NCBI GenBank assembly: GCA_003152355.1
Contig: PMAA01000043.1
Coordinates: forward strand, 35,142-77,779
From: Acidobacteriota bacterium
Lineage (GTDB): Bacteria; Acidobacteriota; Terriglobia; Acidiferrales; UBA7541
Length of the DNA stretch: 42,638 nucleotides
Direction of reading: 5' to 3'
The translations under genes and the position numbers were made by a program. Shown piece after piece: positions 1 through 9,474 of this stretch. Position 1 is the stretch's first letter, and each line of letters starts with the position of its first letter. Below the pieces are notes generated by a model. It had not been told where the DNA came from. It saw nothing but the letters and a program-made list of their open reading frames with translations, and ran no database searches.

Positions 1-206
1 CGGCGATAGTCGAAATTCATCAGCGCAAACATTCCCGTGATGCCGAGAGCGAGGCAGAGAAGCTGACGAATCAGGAAACCGTACCCGCTGCCGCCCTGCT
101 CGCGGACGGTGACTGCGGAGGCGCTGAAGACCATGAGCGCGCCGGCAAGGCAAAGCGCGATGGTTACACCGAAGAGCTTGCGATCCGGTTGAATCGAGCG
201 AGGCAT
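1..206 (-). CDS. ftsW: Cell division protein FtsW, N-terminal part (cut by window edge)
   Basis: SEDS-family glycosyltransferase that polymerises septal peptidoglycan from lipid II together with FtsI. Only the first 68 codons are inside the window; the gene continues beyond base 1. The start is the ATG at 206, seven bases after the murD stop. The visible part begins MPRSIQPDRKLFG, then a hydrophobic helix (about residues 11-30), a short polar loop with an EQGGSGYGF stretch, a second hydrophobic helix and the sequence MNFDYR, which is typical of the FtsW/RodA N terminus. Position directly after murD in a dcw cluster favours FtsW over RodA. The catalytic residues lie in the missing part. Confidence 0.88.
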   Translation of the reverse strand, partial: MPRSIQPDRKLFGVTIALCLAGALMVFSASAVTVREQGGSGYGFLIRQLLCLALGITGMFALMNFDYR

Positions 207-213
207 TTTTCTC

Positions 214-1620
214 CTAGGCTGACCTTTTGGCGGCGTTGGGTGGCGCCTGGGCTTTGTTTTTTTCTACGAGACGCGCGACAAGTTCTTTGAAGACGCGACC
301 GCGGTGCTCGAAATTTTCAAATTGATCGAAGCTGGCGCAGGCGGGTGCGAGAAGAATCGTGTCGCCGGGTTGCGCGCGCTCGAAGGCGAGGTCGACGGCG
401 CGGTCCATCGTGCCTGCATTGGTTATCGGGAATGCGCCGGACAGCTCGGCTGAGATTTTTTCGGTTGCGGTGCCGATTAATAGGACGAGGCGCGCGTTTT
501 TGCGAAGCGGATCGGCTAGGGGCGCATAGGAGCTGCCTTTGTCTTTGCCACCAAGAATTACGATCAGCGGCGACGCAAATGCCGTTATCGCTTTGAGCGT
601 GGCATCCACGTTCGTTGCTTTTGAATCGTTGTAGAACTTCACGCCATTGATTTCGGCGACGAATTCGATGCGATGTTCGACGCCGGGAAATGTCTTTACG
701 CCTTCCGCGATGGCTGAAGGATGCGCGCTAGCCAGACGCGCCGCGAGGCAAGCCGCGAGAACGTTTTCGAGATTGTGGTCGCCACGCAGAGGAATTTCGT
801 CGCGCTGCATGATCGGCTCTTCGGCGCCTTCGGTGCGAACGACGATCAGGCGGTCGCGCACGTAGGCGCCCGATGCGACGCGCTTCTGGCGGCTGAACCA
901 ATGCACTTGCGGGCGCGCGGGAAAGCGTTTTGCGACTTCGGGATCGTCGGCGTTGAGAATTGCGTCATCGTCTTCGTGCTGATTTTCGAAGATGCGCATT
1001 TTGGCGCGAACGTACTCCTCGAATGAGGTGTGACGGTCGAGATGATCGGGCGTGAGATTGAGCATGACGGCAATTTCCGGGCGGAATTCGACGATTGTCT
1101 CGAGTTGAAAGCTGCTTGCCTCGACGACGCTCACGGTGGAATCGGAGGAAGAATCAACGAGCGAGATTAAAGGAACGCCGATGTTGCCGCCGACGAGAGT
1201 CGGGATATTCGCGGTCTTGAGAATGTGCGCGACCAGCGCCGTTGTGGTTGTCTTGCCGTTCGATCCGGTGATGGCGATCAGGCGGCCGCGCAGGAAACGC
1301 GAGGCGAGCTCGATTTCGCTCCAGACTGGAATACCTCGCAAACGAACCGCTTCGAGCGGCGGCAATTTCGCCGGGACACCCGGGCTGAGGATGATCAGAT
1401 CCTGATTCTCAAATATCTCGGGGCGATGGCCGCCGAGTTGGAGCGCGATGCCGTCCGCGCGAAGCGTTTGGGCTGCCGCGCCGAGGCGCTCCTCGGGCAG
1501 CTCGTCCGTCGCCGTCACAATGGCGCCAAGATGGGCGCAAAACTGGGCCGTGGCGATTCCTGTTCTGGCGAGCCCGACAACGAGCACGCGCTTTCCTTTC
1601 AATTCGAATCCGAGCCGCAC
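214..1620 (-). CDS. murD: UDP-N-acetylmuramoyl-L-alanine--D-glutamate ligase MurD
   Basis: Cytoplasmic Mur ligase that adds D-glutamate to UDP-MurNAc-L-Ala using ATP. The 468-residue length is normal. An N-terminal Rossmann segment (KRVLVVGLARTGIA, residues 10-23) binds the UDP substrate. The ATP loop TGSNGKTTTT lies at 118-127, followed by the central-domain motif NLTPDHLDRH and a C-terminal ligase domain with YNDSKATN and GGKDKG. The start is a GTG at 1620, five bases after the mraY stop. A GAGG ribosome site overlaps that stop codon, so translation is probably coupled to mraY. Confidence 0.96.
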   Translation of the reverse strand: MRLGFELKGKRVLVVGLARTGIATAQFCAHLGAIVTATDELPEERLGAAAQTLRADGIALQLGGHRPEIFENQDLIILSPGVPAKLPPLEAVRLRGIPVWSEIELASRFLRGRLIAITGSNGKTTTTALVAHILKTANIPTLVGGNIGVPLISLVDSSSDSTVSVVEASSFQLETIVEFRPEIAVMLNLTPDHLDRHTSFEEYVRAKMRIFENQHEDDDAILNADDPEVAKRFPARPQVHWFSRQKRVASGAYVRDRLIVVRTEGAEEPIMQRDEIPLRGDHNLENVLAACLAARLASAHPSAIAEGVKTFPGVEHRIEFVAEINGVKFYNDSKATNVDATLKAITAFASPLIVILGGKDKGSSYAPLADPLRKNARLVLLIGTATEKISAELSGAFPITNAGTMDRAVDLAFERAQPGDTILLAPACASFDQFENFEHRGRVFKELVARLVEKNKAQAPPNAAKRSA

Positions 1621-1625
1621 TTGCG

Positions 1626-2759
1626 TTACCTCAGCTTCAAAGTGGTGAGCGAAAACAGCGCAAAAACGAGCGCCAAAATCCAGAAGCGCACGATGATTTT
1701 CGATTCGCTCCAGCCCATCAACTCGAAATGATGATGAAGAGGCGCCATTCGGAATATTCGTTTGCCAGTCAGTTTGAACGAGCCAACTTGAAGAATTACG
1801 GAGAGCGCTTCGAGAACGAAAATTCCGCCGACGGACAAGAGCAAAATTTCCTGCTTGATGATGACGGCGACAGTGCCGAGCGCGCCACCAATCGCGAGAG
1901 AGCCGACGTCGCCCATGAAAAGTTCGGCGGGATGGGTGTTGTACCAGAGAAATCCGAGGGACGCGCCCATGAGCGAGCCGCAGAAGATTGTTAATTCGCC
2001 GGCATCGGGGATGTGCTGGATCTCGAGGTACGCGGAGAAACGTGCGTGGCTCGAAATGTATGTCAGCACCGTCAGCGCGGCCGCTGAGACGAGCGTGCAG
2101 CCGATGGCGAGGCCGTCGAGACCGTCCGTAAGATTCACGGCGTTCGAGCAGCCGACGATGACCAGAATCAAAAATCCGACAAAGGGCACAAATGCGAGCG
2201 GCCAGATGAAACGGTGCGTCAGAACGGATTGTACGACGAGATCTGGGTGCAGGCGCTTAAAGAACGGCACGCTCAATTCGGTGGAATAGGCGCCGCGCTG
2301 CTGCAGATGGAGCAAAATCGCGCCGATAGCGATGCAGGTGAGCACTTGAAACGTGAACTTGGATTTCGCCGTGAGGCCGAGATTGCGGCGGCGAACGACT
2401 TTGTTGTAGTCATCGACGAAGCCGATCGCGCCGAATGCGATAGTTGCGCCGAGCGCGAGCATCGCGTACGGATTGCGAAGATCGGCCCAGAGAAGCGTGG
2501 GGATCGCGATGGCTGCGACGATTAGGACGCCGCCCATTGTTGGCGTGCCGGCTTTGGCCTGATGGCGTTCGGGCCCTTCTGTGCGGATGAATTGCTTTAC
2601 TTGCAATTCGCTCAAGCGGCGGACGACCCAAGGCTCGAGAAGGAGAGAGATAACGAGCGCAGTGATGCTCGCGACAGCCGTGCGAACGGTGATGTAGCGG
2701 AACACGTTCAGCGGGCTGAAGTATGGGTGCAGGACGTAGTAGAAGAGATAGTAGAGCAT
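1626..2759 (-). CDS. mraY: Phospho-N-acetylmuramoyl-pentapeptide transferase MraY
   Basis: Integral membrane enzyme that moves phospho-MurNAc-pentapeptide onto undecaprenyl phosphate to give lipid I. The 377-residue protein has about ten hydrophobic helices. The expected signatures are present: KAGTPTMGG near residue 70, the DD pair in GFVDDYNK (D116, D117), NLTDGLDG at 209-216, the catalytic-loop Asp in FMGDVGS (D284), and the histidine cluster PLHHHFE at 340-346. It starts with ATG one base after the murF stop, so it is very likely co-translated with murF and murD. Confidence 0.97.
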   Translation of the reverse strand: MLYYLFYYVLHPYFSPLNVFRYITVRTAVASITALVISLLLEPWVVRRLSELQVKQFIRTEGPERHQAKAGTPTMGGVLIVAAIAIPTLLWADLRNPYAMLALGATIAFGAIGFVDDYNKVVRRRNLGLTAKSKFTFQVLTCIAIGAILLHLQQRGAYSTELSVPFFKRLHPDLVVQSVLTHRFIWPLAFVPFVGFLILVIVGCSNAVNLTDGLDGLAIGCTLVSAAALTVLTYISSHARFSAYLEIQHIPDAGELTIFCGSLMGASLGFLWYNTHPAELFMGDVGSLAIGGALGTVAVIIKQEILLLSVGGIFVLEALSVILQVGSFKLTGKRIFRMAPLHHHFELMGWSESKIIVRFWILALVFALFSLTTLKLR

Positions 2760-2760
2760 C

Positions 2761-4260
2761 TCAGTCGCGTCCCGTTCGCGCGGGTTCCGCTGGCTTGGTG
2801 GCCGGCGCGCCTTTCACGGCATGATGCGCGCGAATTGCTTCGAGAATTTTTTCCATCTTCACGCCGCGCGAGCCTTTGAGAAGCAACAGATCGTCTTTGG
2901 CAATAAAATCCGTGAGGAATTTTGCGGCTTCATCGGACGACGCGAAAAAGCGCGTGCGATCTTTCGGCAGGCCTGCGGCGATGGCGCCGTTGACGATTTC
3001 GGCGGCGTCGCCTCTGACGCCGATGATCCAATCGATTCCTCTTCGATCATTTGCTCGTATTGTCGCGGCGTGGCGGCCGCACTCGCGATGCAATTGCGGT
3101 GAAGACACGCCAAGCTCTAGCATCTCGCCTGCGGCGAGAATTCGGCGCCGATAGCTCGTGGAGTTCGCGAGCAAGTCGCTTAGCGCGTCGAGCGCCGTTG
3201 GACTCGAATTGTAAGAGTCGTTGATCACCACAAACCCTTCGTCAAAATGCACAACTTCGCCGCGTTTGTCCGCAGGCTGCAACGTGGCGAAAACTTGCTT
3301 GGCTTCAGCCGCGCCGATGCCCCACACGCTCGCCGCCGCAAGAGCCGCGAGCGCGTTCATCACGTTGTGGCGGCCGATCAGCGGCAATTCGAGATGCGCG
3401 CGGCCTTCGGGCGAGACGAAATCAAATGCAGTGCCCGCGATGCCGCGATCTTCAATATTTTCCGCGCGGAATTCCGCCTTCGCGCCCGTCCCAAACCAAA
3501 TGATTTTTCCCGGAGCAACGTCGGCGAAGCGAACGACACGTTCGTCGTCCGCGTTCAACACGGCTACCGCAGCCGGGCCCCCGTCCCGATGCGGCAGGTT
3601 CTCTATCAATTCGCGCTCCGCCAGCGCGATTTCGTCCACGGACGCGAAAAACTCGAGATGCTCGACCGCGATGCGGGTGATCACGCCGACATCCGGCGCA
3701 GCAATTTGCGTCAGGCGCGCGAGTTCGCCGCTCCGCGACATTCCCAATTCGACGACGAGCGCGTCGTGCGTTTCTTCCAAATTAAAGAGTGTCAGCGGCA
3801 GCCCGTATTCGTTGTTCAGGTTGCCGCTCGATTTCAGTACGCTCAACTTCGCGGCGAGTAGCGCCGCCAAAACTTCCTTCGTGGTCGTTTTTCCCACGGA
3901 CCCGGCGACGGCGCCCACAAAGCGTCCCGGCTCTGCTTCGCGCCATTTCCGAAGGACGCTCGCGCCCAGATGCTGGAGCGCGCGGAGCGTGTCGTCCACG
4001 GCGATGAGCCGCTCGCGGACTTCCTCGCGATAAGTACGCCAGCGGTTGCGCGCCACGATCGCGGCGACCACGCCGCTGGCCAGAACGGACGCAACAAAAT
4101 CGTGTCCATCGTGACGCGGTCCGCGGATGGCGAGGAACAGTTCCCCGGGTCGTATCGCGCGAGAATCAATCGAGACGCCGGCCACCCGGGCCAGGGGGTT
4201 GAGCCCGGCGGGAAGCGCGACACCCAGCGCGCCAGCCACCTGTTCCAGCGTCCACCGCAC
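2761..4260 (-). CDS. murF: UDP-N-acetylmuramoyl-tripeptide--D-alanyl-D-alanine ligase MurF
   Basis: Last cytoplasmic Mur ligase; it adds D-Ala-D-Ala to the UDP-MurNAc tripeptide. I place the start at the GTG at 4260, giving 499 residues beginning MRWTLEQVAGALG, because GGAGA lies six bases upstream and MurF proteins normally begin this way. The open frame extends to a TTG at 4326, but the extra residues are basic and unlike the family. The ATP loop AGSVGKTTTK is near 119-128, with NNEYGLPLTL, HNVMNALAA and the C-terminal VINDSYNSSP and LLLLKGSRG motifs. A 96-base gap separates it from murE. Confidence 0.93.
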   Translation of the reverse strand: MRWTLEQVAGALGVALPAGLNPLARVAGVSIDSRAIRPGELFLAIRGPRHDGHDFVASVLASGVVAAIVARNRWRTYREEVRERLIAVDDTLRALQHLGASVLRKWREAEPGRFVGAVAGSVGKTTTKEVLAALLAAKLSVLKSSGNLNNEYGLPLTLFNLEETHDALVVELGMSRSGELARLTQIAAPDVGVITRIAVEHLEFFASVDEIALAERELIENLPHRDGGPAAVAVLNADDERVVRFADVAPGKIIWFGTGAKAEFRAENIEDRGIAGTAFDFVSPEGRAHLELPLIGRHNVMNALAALAAASVWGIGAAEAKQVFATLQPADKRGEVVHFDEGFVVINDSYNSSPTALDALSDLLANSTSYRRRILAAGEMLELGVSSPQLHRECGRHAATIRANDRRGIDWIIGVRGDAAEIVNGAIAAGLPKDRTRFFASSDEAAKFLTDFIAKDDLLLLKGSRGVKMEKILEAIRAHHAVKGAPATKPAEPARTGRD

Positions 4261-4356
4261 GATGTCTCCAATAGGCCGAACGTCACTTGTGTGAGCCGAA
4301 CGTCTGCCGCCTCGTTTCTGTGACAAGCGTCCGTTTATAGCCAGAAAACTAAGAAC

Positions 4357-5898
4357 TTATGACTTCAACCTCCCGTAGCCGAGCGCGCGCAGTGTCTTAC
4401 GCGCCATCTTCCGGTCGTCGAACTCAATGGTGCGATCGTGAAGAATCTGAGTATTCTCATGGCCCTTACCTGCGAGCAGCACAAGATCGCCCGGTTTCGC
4501 TTCACGCAGAATCAGCTCGAGTGCCTTTTCCCGATCTGGTTCGATCCGATAGTTCGCATTCGCTTTTTGCAATCCCACGACCACGTCACCAATGATCTGC
4601 GAAGGGTCTTCCGAGCGAGGGTTGTCGCTGGTCAGCACGACGAGCTGCGTGTTTCTGCCAGCGGCTTCGCCCATGAGCGGGCGAGTCGTCCGGTCGCGCT
4701 CGCCGCCTGCGCCAAAAAGCAGCAGGACTCGACCTAATGGATTCAATTCCCTCGCGGATCTCAGCAGATTTCGAATGGCGTCATCGGCGTGAGCATAATC
4801 AACGGCCACGTGAAACGGCTGTCCTTCGTCGAGCAACTCAAACCGGCCCGGGACATTTTCGAGCTCCTGAATTCCCTTTTCGATCGCCGCGATAGGAATG
4901 CGCAAGGCGATCGCCGCGCCGATTGCTGCAAGGATGTTAAAGACATTCACGCGCCCGACGAGGGGCGAGCGCACTTCAATATTTCCCGCGGGTGAATCGG
5001 CCATGAAATTGAGGCCTGAGAATTCGAGCGTGAAGTTTGGCGCCGTGATTTGCGCGCTCGGATGTAATCCATATGTCAGTGTGCGCTGGCCGGCTTGAAC
5101 GAGCTGCTCGTGCAGCCGCGAACCCCACGAATCGTCCACGTTCACGATCGAGAAGTCCGCAGCGCCCGCGCCCGTGCCTTCGAAGAGCCGGTGCTTGGCG
5201 GCGAAATATGCCTCGAAGGTGTGATGGAAATTCATGTGATCGTGGGTGAGATTCGTAAAAACGGCGGCGGCAAAATGGCAGCCCCACAGGCGGTCCATGG
5301 CGAGCGCGTGAGAACTAGCTTCGAGCACGGCCGAAGTTCCACCCGCATCGCGCAGGGCGGCGAACATCTCCTGGAGATCTAGTGATTCGGGCGTGGTGTG
5401 TCTCGCTGTTCGTTCGCCGCCGGGCAGGCGATATCCCGTCGTGCCGATCAAGCCGGCGGTTTGGCCGGCAGCGCGAAGAATCGAATTGATCAGAAACGAT
5501 GTCGTTGTTTTGCCATTCGTCCCGGTGATGCCAACGAGCGTTAATGCGCTCGCGGGATGATGGAAGAAGTTCGCGCTGACGGTAGCGAGGGCGCGCCGCT
5601 CGGAGCCGGGCGCGAGCTGGATCCAAGCGATGCCAGCAGGCACGTCAATCGATCGAGGCGATTCCGTGGCGATTGCTGCGGCGCCGCGAGAGAGCGCATC
5701 TGCGATGAAGCGATTACCGTCGATCTTCGCTCCCTGGAGCGCGAAGAATAGCGAGTGCGGCGTAGCTTTGCGGCTATCGTATGTGACGGCCCAAATTTCA
5801 GCGTCGGCCGGCCCGTTGACGAGCAGCGTTTCGACGCCGCTCAATAGTTCCGTTAGGTTCGCCAACAGCTTCGCCGATAAATCTTTCGACAAGTTCAT
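4357..5898 (-). CDS. murE: UDP-N-acetylmuramoyl-tripeptide synthetase MurE, meso-diaminopimelate type
   Basis: Cytoplasmic Mur ligase adding the third stem-peptide residue. The start is placed at the ATG at 5898 (MNLSKDL), giving 513 residues. The reading frame continues upstream to 6144, but that part is arginine-rich and overlaps ftsI. TYDSRKA (39-45) is the UDP-binding motif, GTNGKTT (126-132) the ATP loop and K235 in YFAAKHRLFE the expected carbamylated lysine. DNPR at 425-428 is the motif that selects meso-diaminopimelate over lysine, so the organism should have Gram-negative-type A1gamma peptidoglycan. An in-frame ATG at 5958 is an alternative start. Confidence 0.95.
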   Translation of the reverse strand: MNLSKDLSAKLLANLTELLSGVETLLVNGPADAEIWAVTYDSRKATPHSLFFALQGAKIDGNRFIADALSRGAAAIATESPRSIDVPAGIAWIQLAPGSERRALATVSANFFHHPASALTLVGITGTNGKTTTSFLINSILRAAGQTAGLIGTTGYRLPGGERTARHTTPESLDLQEMFAALRDAGGTSAVLEASSHALAMDRLWGCHFAAAVFTNLTHDHMNFHHTFEAYFAAKHRLFEGTGAGAADFSIVNVDDSWGSRLHEQLVQAGQRTLTYGLHPSAQITAPNFTLEFSGLNFMADSPAGNIEVRSPLVGRVNVFNILAAIGAAIALRIPIAAIEKGIQELENVPGRFELLDEGQPFHVAVDYAHADDAIRNLLRSARELNPLGRVLLLFGAGGERDRTTRPLMGEAAGRNTQLVVLTSDNPRSEDPSQIIGDVVVGLQKANANYRIEPDREKALELILREAKPGDLVLLAGKGHENTQILHDRTIEFDDRKMARKTLRALGYGRLKS

Positions 5899-5981
5899 CC
5901 CTGAGGCTTCCTGAACAATTGTAGGCTTCGGATTCGAGCCGCCCAAATTGTGGTTCATCAAATGTTCTCGGGCCGTAAGCC

Positions 5982-8066
5982 TCATTCGTCCGTCCCTCGC
6001 GACGCGGCGGGAACGAAGCGGCCCGGACGGCCGAACCTGACCACGATTCGACTGCCGCGGCCGACACGCGCGCCAGCTTCCGGCGTTTGTTCCAGTGCAA
6101 TGCCGTCGCCAACCAGCACGGGAGCGAGGCCGAGCTTCGAGCAAGCTTCGGTGACGTCGCGCACGCTTTGCCCTGAAAGGCTCGGCACTGTGACGCCGGC
6201 TTCGCCGCCAAATTGGACGGTCGGGGCGTCGGGCGACGACGGTGCCGGATCGTGGCCTGCGACGTCGGCGACTTCTGGCTCAGATGTGCCGGTGTGAGAT
6301 TTCTTCCCGCCTTTCGAGCGGGCATCGGGCTCGGACGATTGGAGATCGCCCCGGCGCGCGGCCATTTGAGTTGACGTCACTTCGGGCCCGTCGTGCGGCA
6401 CGTTCATGTAGTTGAGCACTTGCTCGGCAACTCTGCGGAAAACCGGGCCGGCGACATCGCCGCCATGATGTGCCCCCACGGGGGAATCGAGAACCACAAC
6501 AACTGTGAGCGCGGGTGCGTTCACGGGCGCGAATCCGACGAACGAAGTCACGTATTTGTCGGGCGAGTAGCGTCCCGTGGCGGGATCGATTTTTTGCGCT
6601 GTGCCGGATTTGCCGGCATCAGTGTATCCATCCAACTGAGCGGGCTTGCCTGTGCCCTCAATAACCACACCTTCCATGAGTTGCCGCAAGGTAGCCGCAA
6701 CATTCGCGTCAATGGCGCGATGAGCTCCCATGTCCCGGATTGCCGCCTGCTCTAAACCTGCAGTTGAGCCTGCGCCGATTTCCTTGATCACATGCGGTCG
6801 ATAGATCAGTCCGCCATTCGCGATGGCTGAGACGAACGTCGCAACCTGCATGGGCGTGACGCTCACTTCCTGCCCAATGGCAATCGAACCGATTGAATTT
6901 GCCGACCAATCTTCCACGCGGCGAAAGAGGCCGTGATTCTCGCCGGGAAGATCGATGCCGGTAAGCTGGCCGATGCCGAAGCGGTGTGCCGTTTGATAGA
7001 GATTCTGCGCGCCGACGCGAAGGGCGATCTTTATCGAGCCAACGTCGCTCGACATCTCAAGGATTCTGGCGACTGTGAGAAAGCCGAACGGATGCCAGTC
7101 ATGAATTAAGCGGCCAGCAAGCTGGATCGAACCCATCTGGCAATCCACGACATCGTTCGGCGTGGCGACGCCATTTTCGAATGCGCTCGAGAGGGTAATG
7201 ACTTTGAACGTCGAGCCGGGCTCGTAGGCCGACGCAACGGCACGGTCCATGCGATCTTCATCGGGATAGCGCGACGGTTCGTTGGCATCGAATGTCGGCC
7301 AGTTTGCGATCGCGAGAATCTCGCCGGAATTGGGATCTTCGACGACGACGGTACCGGCGATCGAATGCGTGTCGGCAATCGCTGCCGCCAATTCTTTCTC
7401 GGCGATGTATTGAATGTTTTCGTCCAGCGTTAGCGTGACGCCCGCGCCCGGAAGCGCGGCTGCCTCTACGCGGTCAATTCGATGCCGCTTCGCGTCCTTG
7501 GTCATCAGTACGCTGCCCGGCTTGCCACGAATTTGCTTGTCGAGTGAGTATTCGATTCCGCCGAGGCCGTTTTCATCGACGTCCACGTAGCCGATCACTT
7601 GCGAAGCTAGGAATCGTTGAGGATAAACACGCACCGGCTCTTTCTGAATGTAGATGCCGCGAAGATTCAGGGCTTCGACGCGGTTAGCGATTTCAGGCGT
7701 CAGTTTGCGCGCGATGACCGGGAACGGATGAGGATCGGCGAGCTTGGCCTCGATGTCTTCCGATGAGTCGTTGAGAATGCGGGAAAGGAGCTGCGCGACC
7801 ATTGGCGCGTCCGAAACTTCGGAACGGTCGGCGAAGCAATAGTCCACCGGCAGGCTTACGGCGAGTTCATGTCCGTTACGGTCGTAGATCGAGCCGCGTT
7901 TCGGACGGGTTTCGCGAATACGCTGCTGCTGTCGCTGAGCTTTCGAAAGATACTCGCTGTAGCGGAACAGCTGCAGGTAAGTTACGCGGGCGAAAATCGC
8001 GCCCATCCAAAGAACGGCCAGGAGAAAAACTACGAACCAACGGACGCGGGGAGAACGCTGCTCCAT
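5982..8066 (-). CDS. ftsI: Septal transpeptidase FtsI (PBP3-like) with a C-terminal PASTA domain
   Basis: Class B penicillin-binding protein that crosslinks septal peptidoglycan. The 694-residue protein has one N-terminal membrane anchor (about 10-28), the class B motif RPKRGSIYDRNG (54-65), and a transpeptidase domain with the serine in YEPGSTFK (S285, K288) and KSGT at 486-489. The second active-site motif reads SSD (339-341) where most FtsI proteins have SSN. A low-complexity linker (about 560-620) leads to one PASTA domain (about 624-679), unlike E. coli FtsI, which has none. Start: ATG at 8066 with GGAG seven bases upstream. It follows ftsL by 90 bases, within the dcw operon. Confidence 0.95.
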   Translation of the reverse strand: MEQRSPRVRWFVVFLLAVLWMGAIFARVTYLQLFRYSEYLSKAQRQQQRIRETRPKRGSIYDRNGHELAVSLPVDYCFADRSEVSDAPMVAQLLSRILNDSSEDIEAKLADPHPFPVIARKLTPEIANRVEALNLRGIYIQKEPVRVYPQRFLASQVIGYVDVDENGLGGIEYSLDKQIRGKPGSVLMTKDAKRHRIDRVEAAALPGAGVTLTLDENIQYIAEKELAAAIADTHSIAGTVVVEDPNSGEILAIANWPTFDANEPSRYPDEDRMDRAVASAYEPGSTFKVITLSSAFENGVATPNDVVDCQMGSIQLAGRLIHDWHPFGFLTVARILEMSSDVGSIKIALRVGAQNLYQTAHRFGIGQLTGIDLPGENHGLFRRVEDWSANSIGSIAIGQEVSVTPMQVATFVSAIANGGLIYRPHVIKEIGAGSTAGLEQAAIRDMGAHRAIDANVAATLRQLMEGVVIEGTGKPAQLDGYTDAGKSGTAQKIDPATGRYSPDKYVTSFVGFAPVNAPALTVVVVLDSPVGAHHGGDVAGPVFRRVAEQVLNYMNVPHDGPEVTSTQMAARRGDLQSSEPDARSKGGKKSHTGTSEPEVADVAGHDPAPSSPDAPTVQFGGEAGVTVPSLSGQSVRDVTEACSKLGLAPVLVGDGIALEQTPEAGARVGRGSRIVVRFGRPGRFVPAASRGTDE

Positions 8067-8156
8067 GGCTCCGGGGACTCCGGCTTCTTGAAATTAAACT
8101 TTCGCGGGGCTTTATTCGCCGCGCTGTTATGGCCGAATGGGGCCATGGAAATCCAG

Positions 8157-8546
8157 CTACGGCCGCGGCACTTGCGACTGAGCGGGAACTTGTGCGACGA
8201 CACCTTCGCCGCTGCCTTGCGCCGGTGCAAACTGGCCAGGCACAGGCACAGTCAGACCGAGTTGCTGGCGGGCAATTGCATCAATTCTCATCGGCGAACT
8301 CAATGAGGCAACCTCGAGGCGCAACTGCTGATTCAGCTCCGTCGCATCGGTCTTTTGCGATTGCAATTGCTCGAGCGCGTAGCGGAGCTGGATGCACTCG
8401 AAGTGCTGCCACGCGTAGCACAACATGCAAAGAGCGAGCGTCCCGCCAAAAAACAAGCGGCGGCAGAGATCGCGCAAGCGGTTGGGCGCTGAAAAACGCA
8501 CGAGCCGGGAATTGTCGATGCGCTTGATCGTGAAATATTCCGTCAT
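8157..8546 (-). CDS. ftsL: Cell division protein FtsL
   Basis: Small bitopic division protein that forms a coiled coil with FtsB and activates FtsWI. The 129-residue protein has a basic cytoplasmic tail (1-30), one membrane helix (about 31-48), a heptad-like coiled-coil stretch (LRYALEQLQSQKTDATELNQ, about 54-73) and the conserved DAIARQQLGL segment found near the C-terminal end of FtsL domains. A Pro/Gln-rich tail follows. Sequence conservation in this family is weak, so the call rests on topology plus its position between rsmH and ftsI. It starts 16 bases after the rsmH end. Confidence 0.87.
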   Translation of the reverse strand: MTEYFTIKRIDNSRLVRFSAPNRLRDLCRRLFFGGTLALCMLCYAWQHFECIQLRYALEQLQSQKTDATELNQQLRLEVASLSSPMRIDAIARQQLGLTVPVPGQFAPAQGSGEGVVAQVPAQSQVPRP

Positions 8547-8562
8547 GATGTGTCCGCGTGGC

Positions 8563-9474
8563 TTAGGCTGCTGCCGCGTCGATCCTTTCCGCTACCCGCA
8601 TCTTCGCGCTTCGCGCGCGCGGGTTTGCCTGAATCTCATCGAGGGTGGGCTCGATGATTTTCTTGGTCAAAATTCGAACCTGGCCTTCGCGCTCGAGCCG
8701 CTGAAAAGCCCGCTTCACCATTCGATCTTCGTGGGAGTGATAGCTCAAAATGATCCAGCGGCCTCCCGGAATTAAAGTGGCAGGGGTCCGTGAAAGAAAC
8801 TGCTCGAGTTCCTCCTCTTCTCGATTCACCGCTATCCGCAGCGCCAGAAACGTTTTTGTCGCGGGATGCAGTCTCTGCCTTCCCCTTGCTTTGCGGGCCC
8901 CTGCCACAACCGTTGCCAGATGTTCGGTGTCGCGGATCGGCCGCGCGCGAACAACTGCTCTGGCGATTCTGCGTGAATCCGTTTCATCTGCTTTTTGAAA
9001 GAGCAGATCGGCCAACTGTTTCTCGCCCCAGTGATTCACAATGTCATCCGCGGTGAGGTCGCTCTCCGGATCCATGCGCATGTCGAGCGGCGCGTTCCAG
9101 CGGAACGAAAATCCTCGTTCGGGTGTATCGAGCTCGAGAGTGGAAATTCCCAGATCGGCCAGAACTCCATCAAGCAGCGGAATGCTCAGGTCCCGCGCTA
9201 CGTCGTCGATCGTCGAAAAGCTCGCCTGCACCAGTGTCACCTTGTCCTGAAATTCCTCGTTCTCAAATTCCTGAAGCCGTTCGCGCGCTAGCGCTAGCGC
9301 GTTTGGGTCGCGATCGAGTCCAACCACGCGCCCCGTCGTCAACTGGCGTGCAATCGCCAGCAGGTGGCCGCCAGTTCCGGCAGTTGCGTCAAGGTACGAC
9401 CCCTCGGGGCGCACTTGTAGCCACTCCAAGACTTCTCCGAGCATGACTGGCGTATGGAGAACGCTCAAAATCAA
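8563..9474 (-). CDS. rsmH: 16S rRNA (cytosine-1402-N4)-methyltransferase RsmH (MraW)
   Basis: SAM-dependent methyltransferase acting on C1402 in the decoding centre of 16S rRNA. The 303-residue length is normal. HTPVMLGEVLEWL near the N terminus and the SAM-binding loop DATAGTGGH (about 29-37) are typical, as are VLADLGISTLELD, the RGFSFR substrate segment and the C-terminal LSYHSHEDRMVKRAF. The start is a TTG at 9474 overlapping the mraZ stop by four bases (TTGA), so the two genes are translationally coupled. Confidence 0.96.
   Translation of the reverse strand: MILSVLHTPVMLGEVLEWLQVRPEGSYLDATAGTGGHLLAIARQLTTGRVVGLDRDPNALALARERLQEFENEEFQDKVTLVQASFSTIDDVARDLSIPLLDGVLADLGISTLELDTPERGFSFRWNAPLDMRMDPESDLTADDIVNHWGEKQLADLLFQKADETDSRRIARAVVRARPIRDTEHLATVVAGARKARGRQRLHPATKTFLALRIAVNREEEELEQFLSRTPATLIPGGRWIILSYHSHEDRMVKRAFQRLEREGQVRILTKKIIEPTLDEIQANPRARSAKMRVAERIDAAAA

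Noticed and set aside
5899-6144. N-terminal extension of MurE
   Set aside because: Arginine-rich, overlaps ftsI in another frame, and MurE proteins begin close to the MNLSKDL start.
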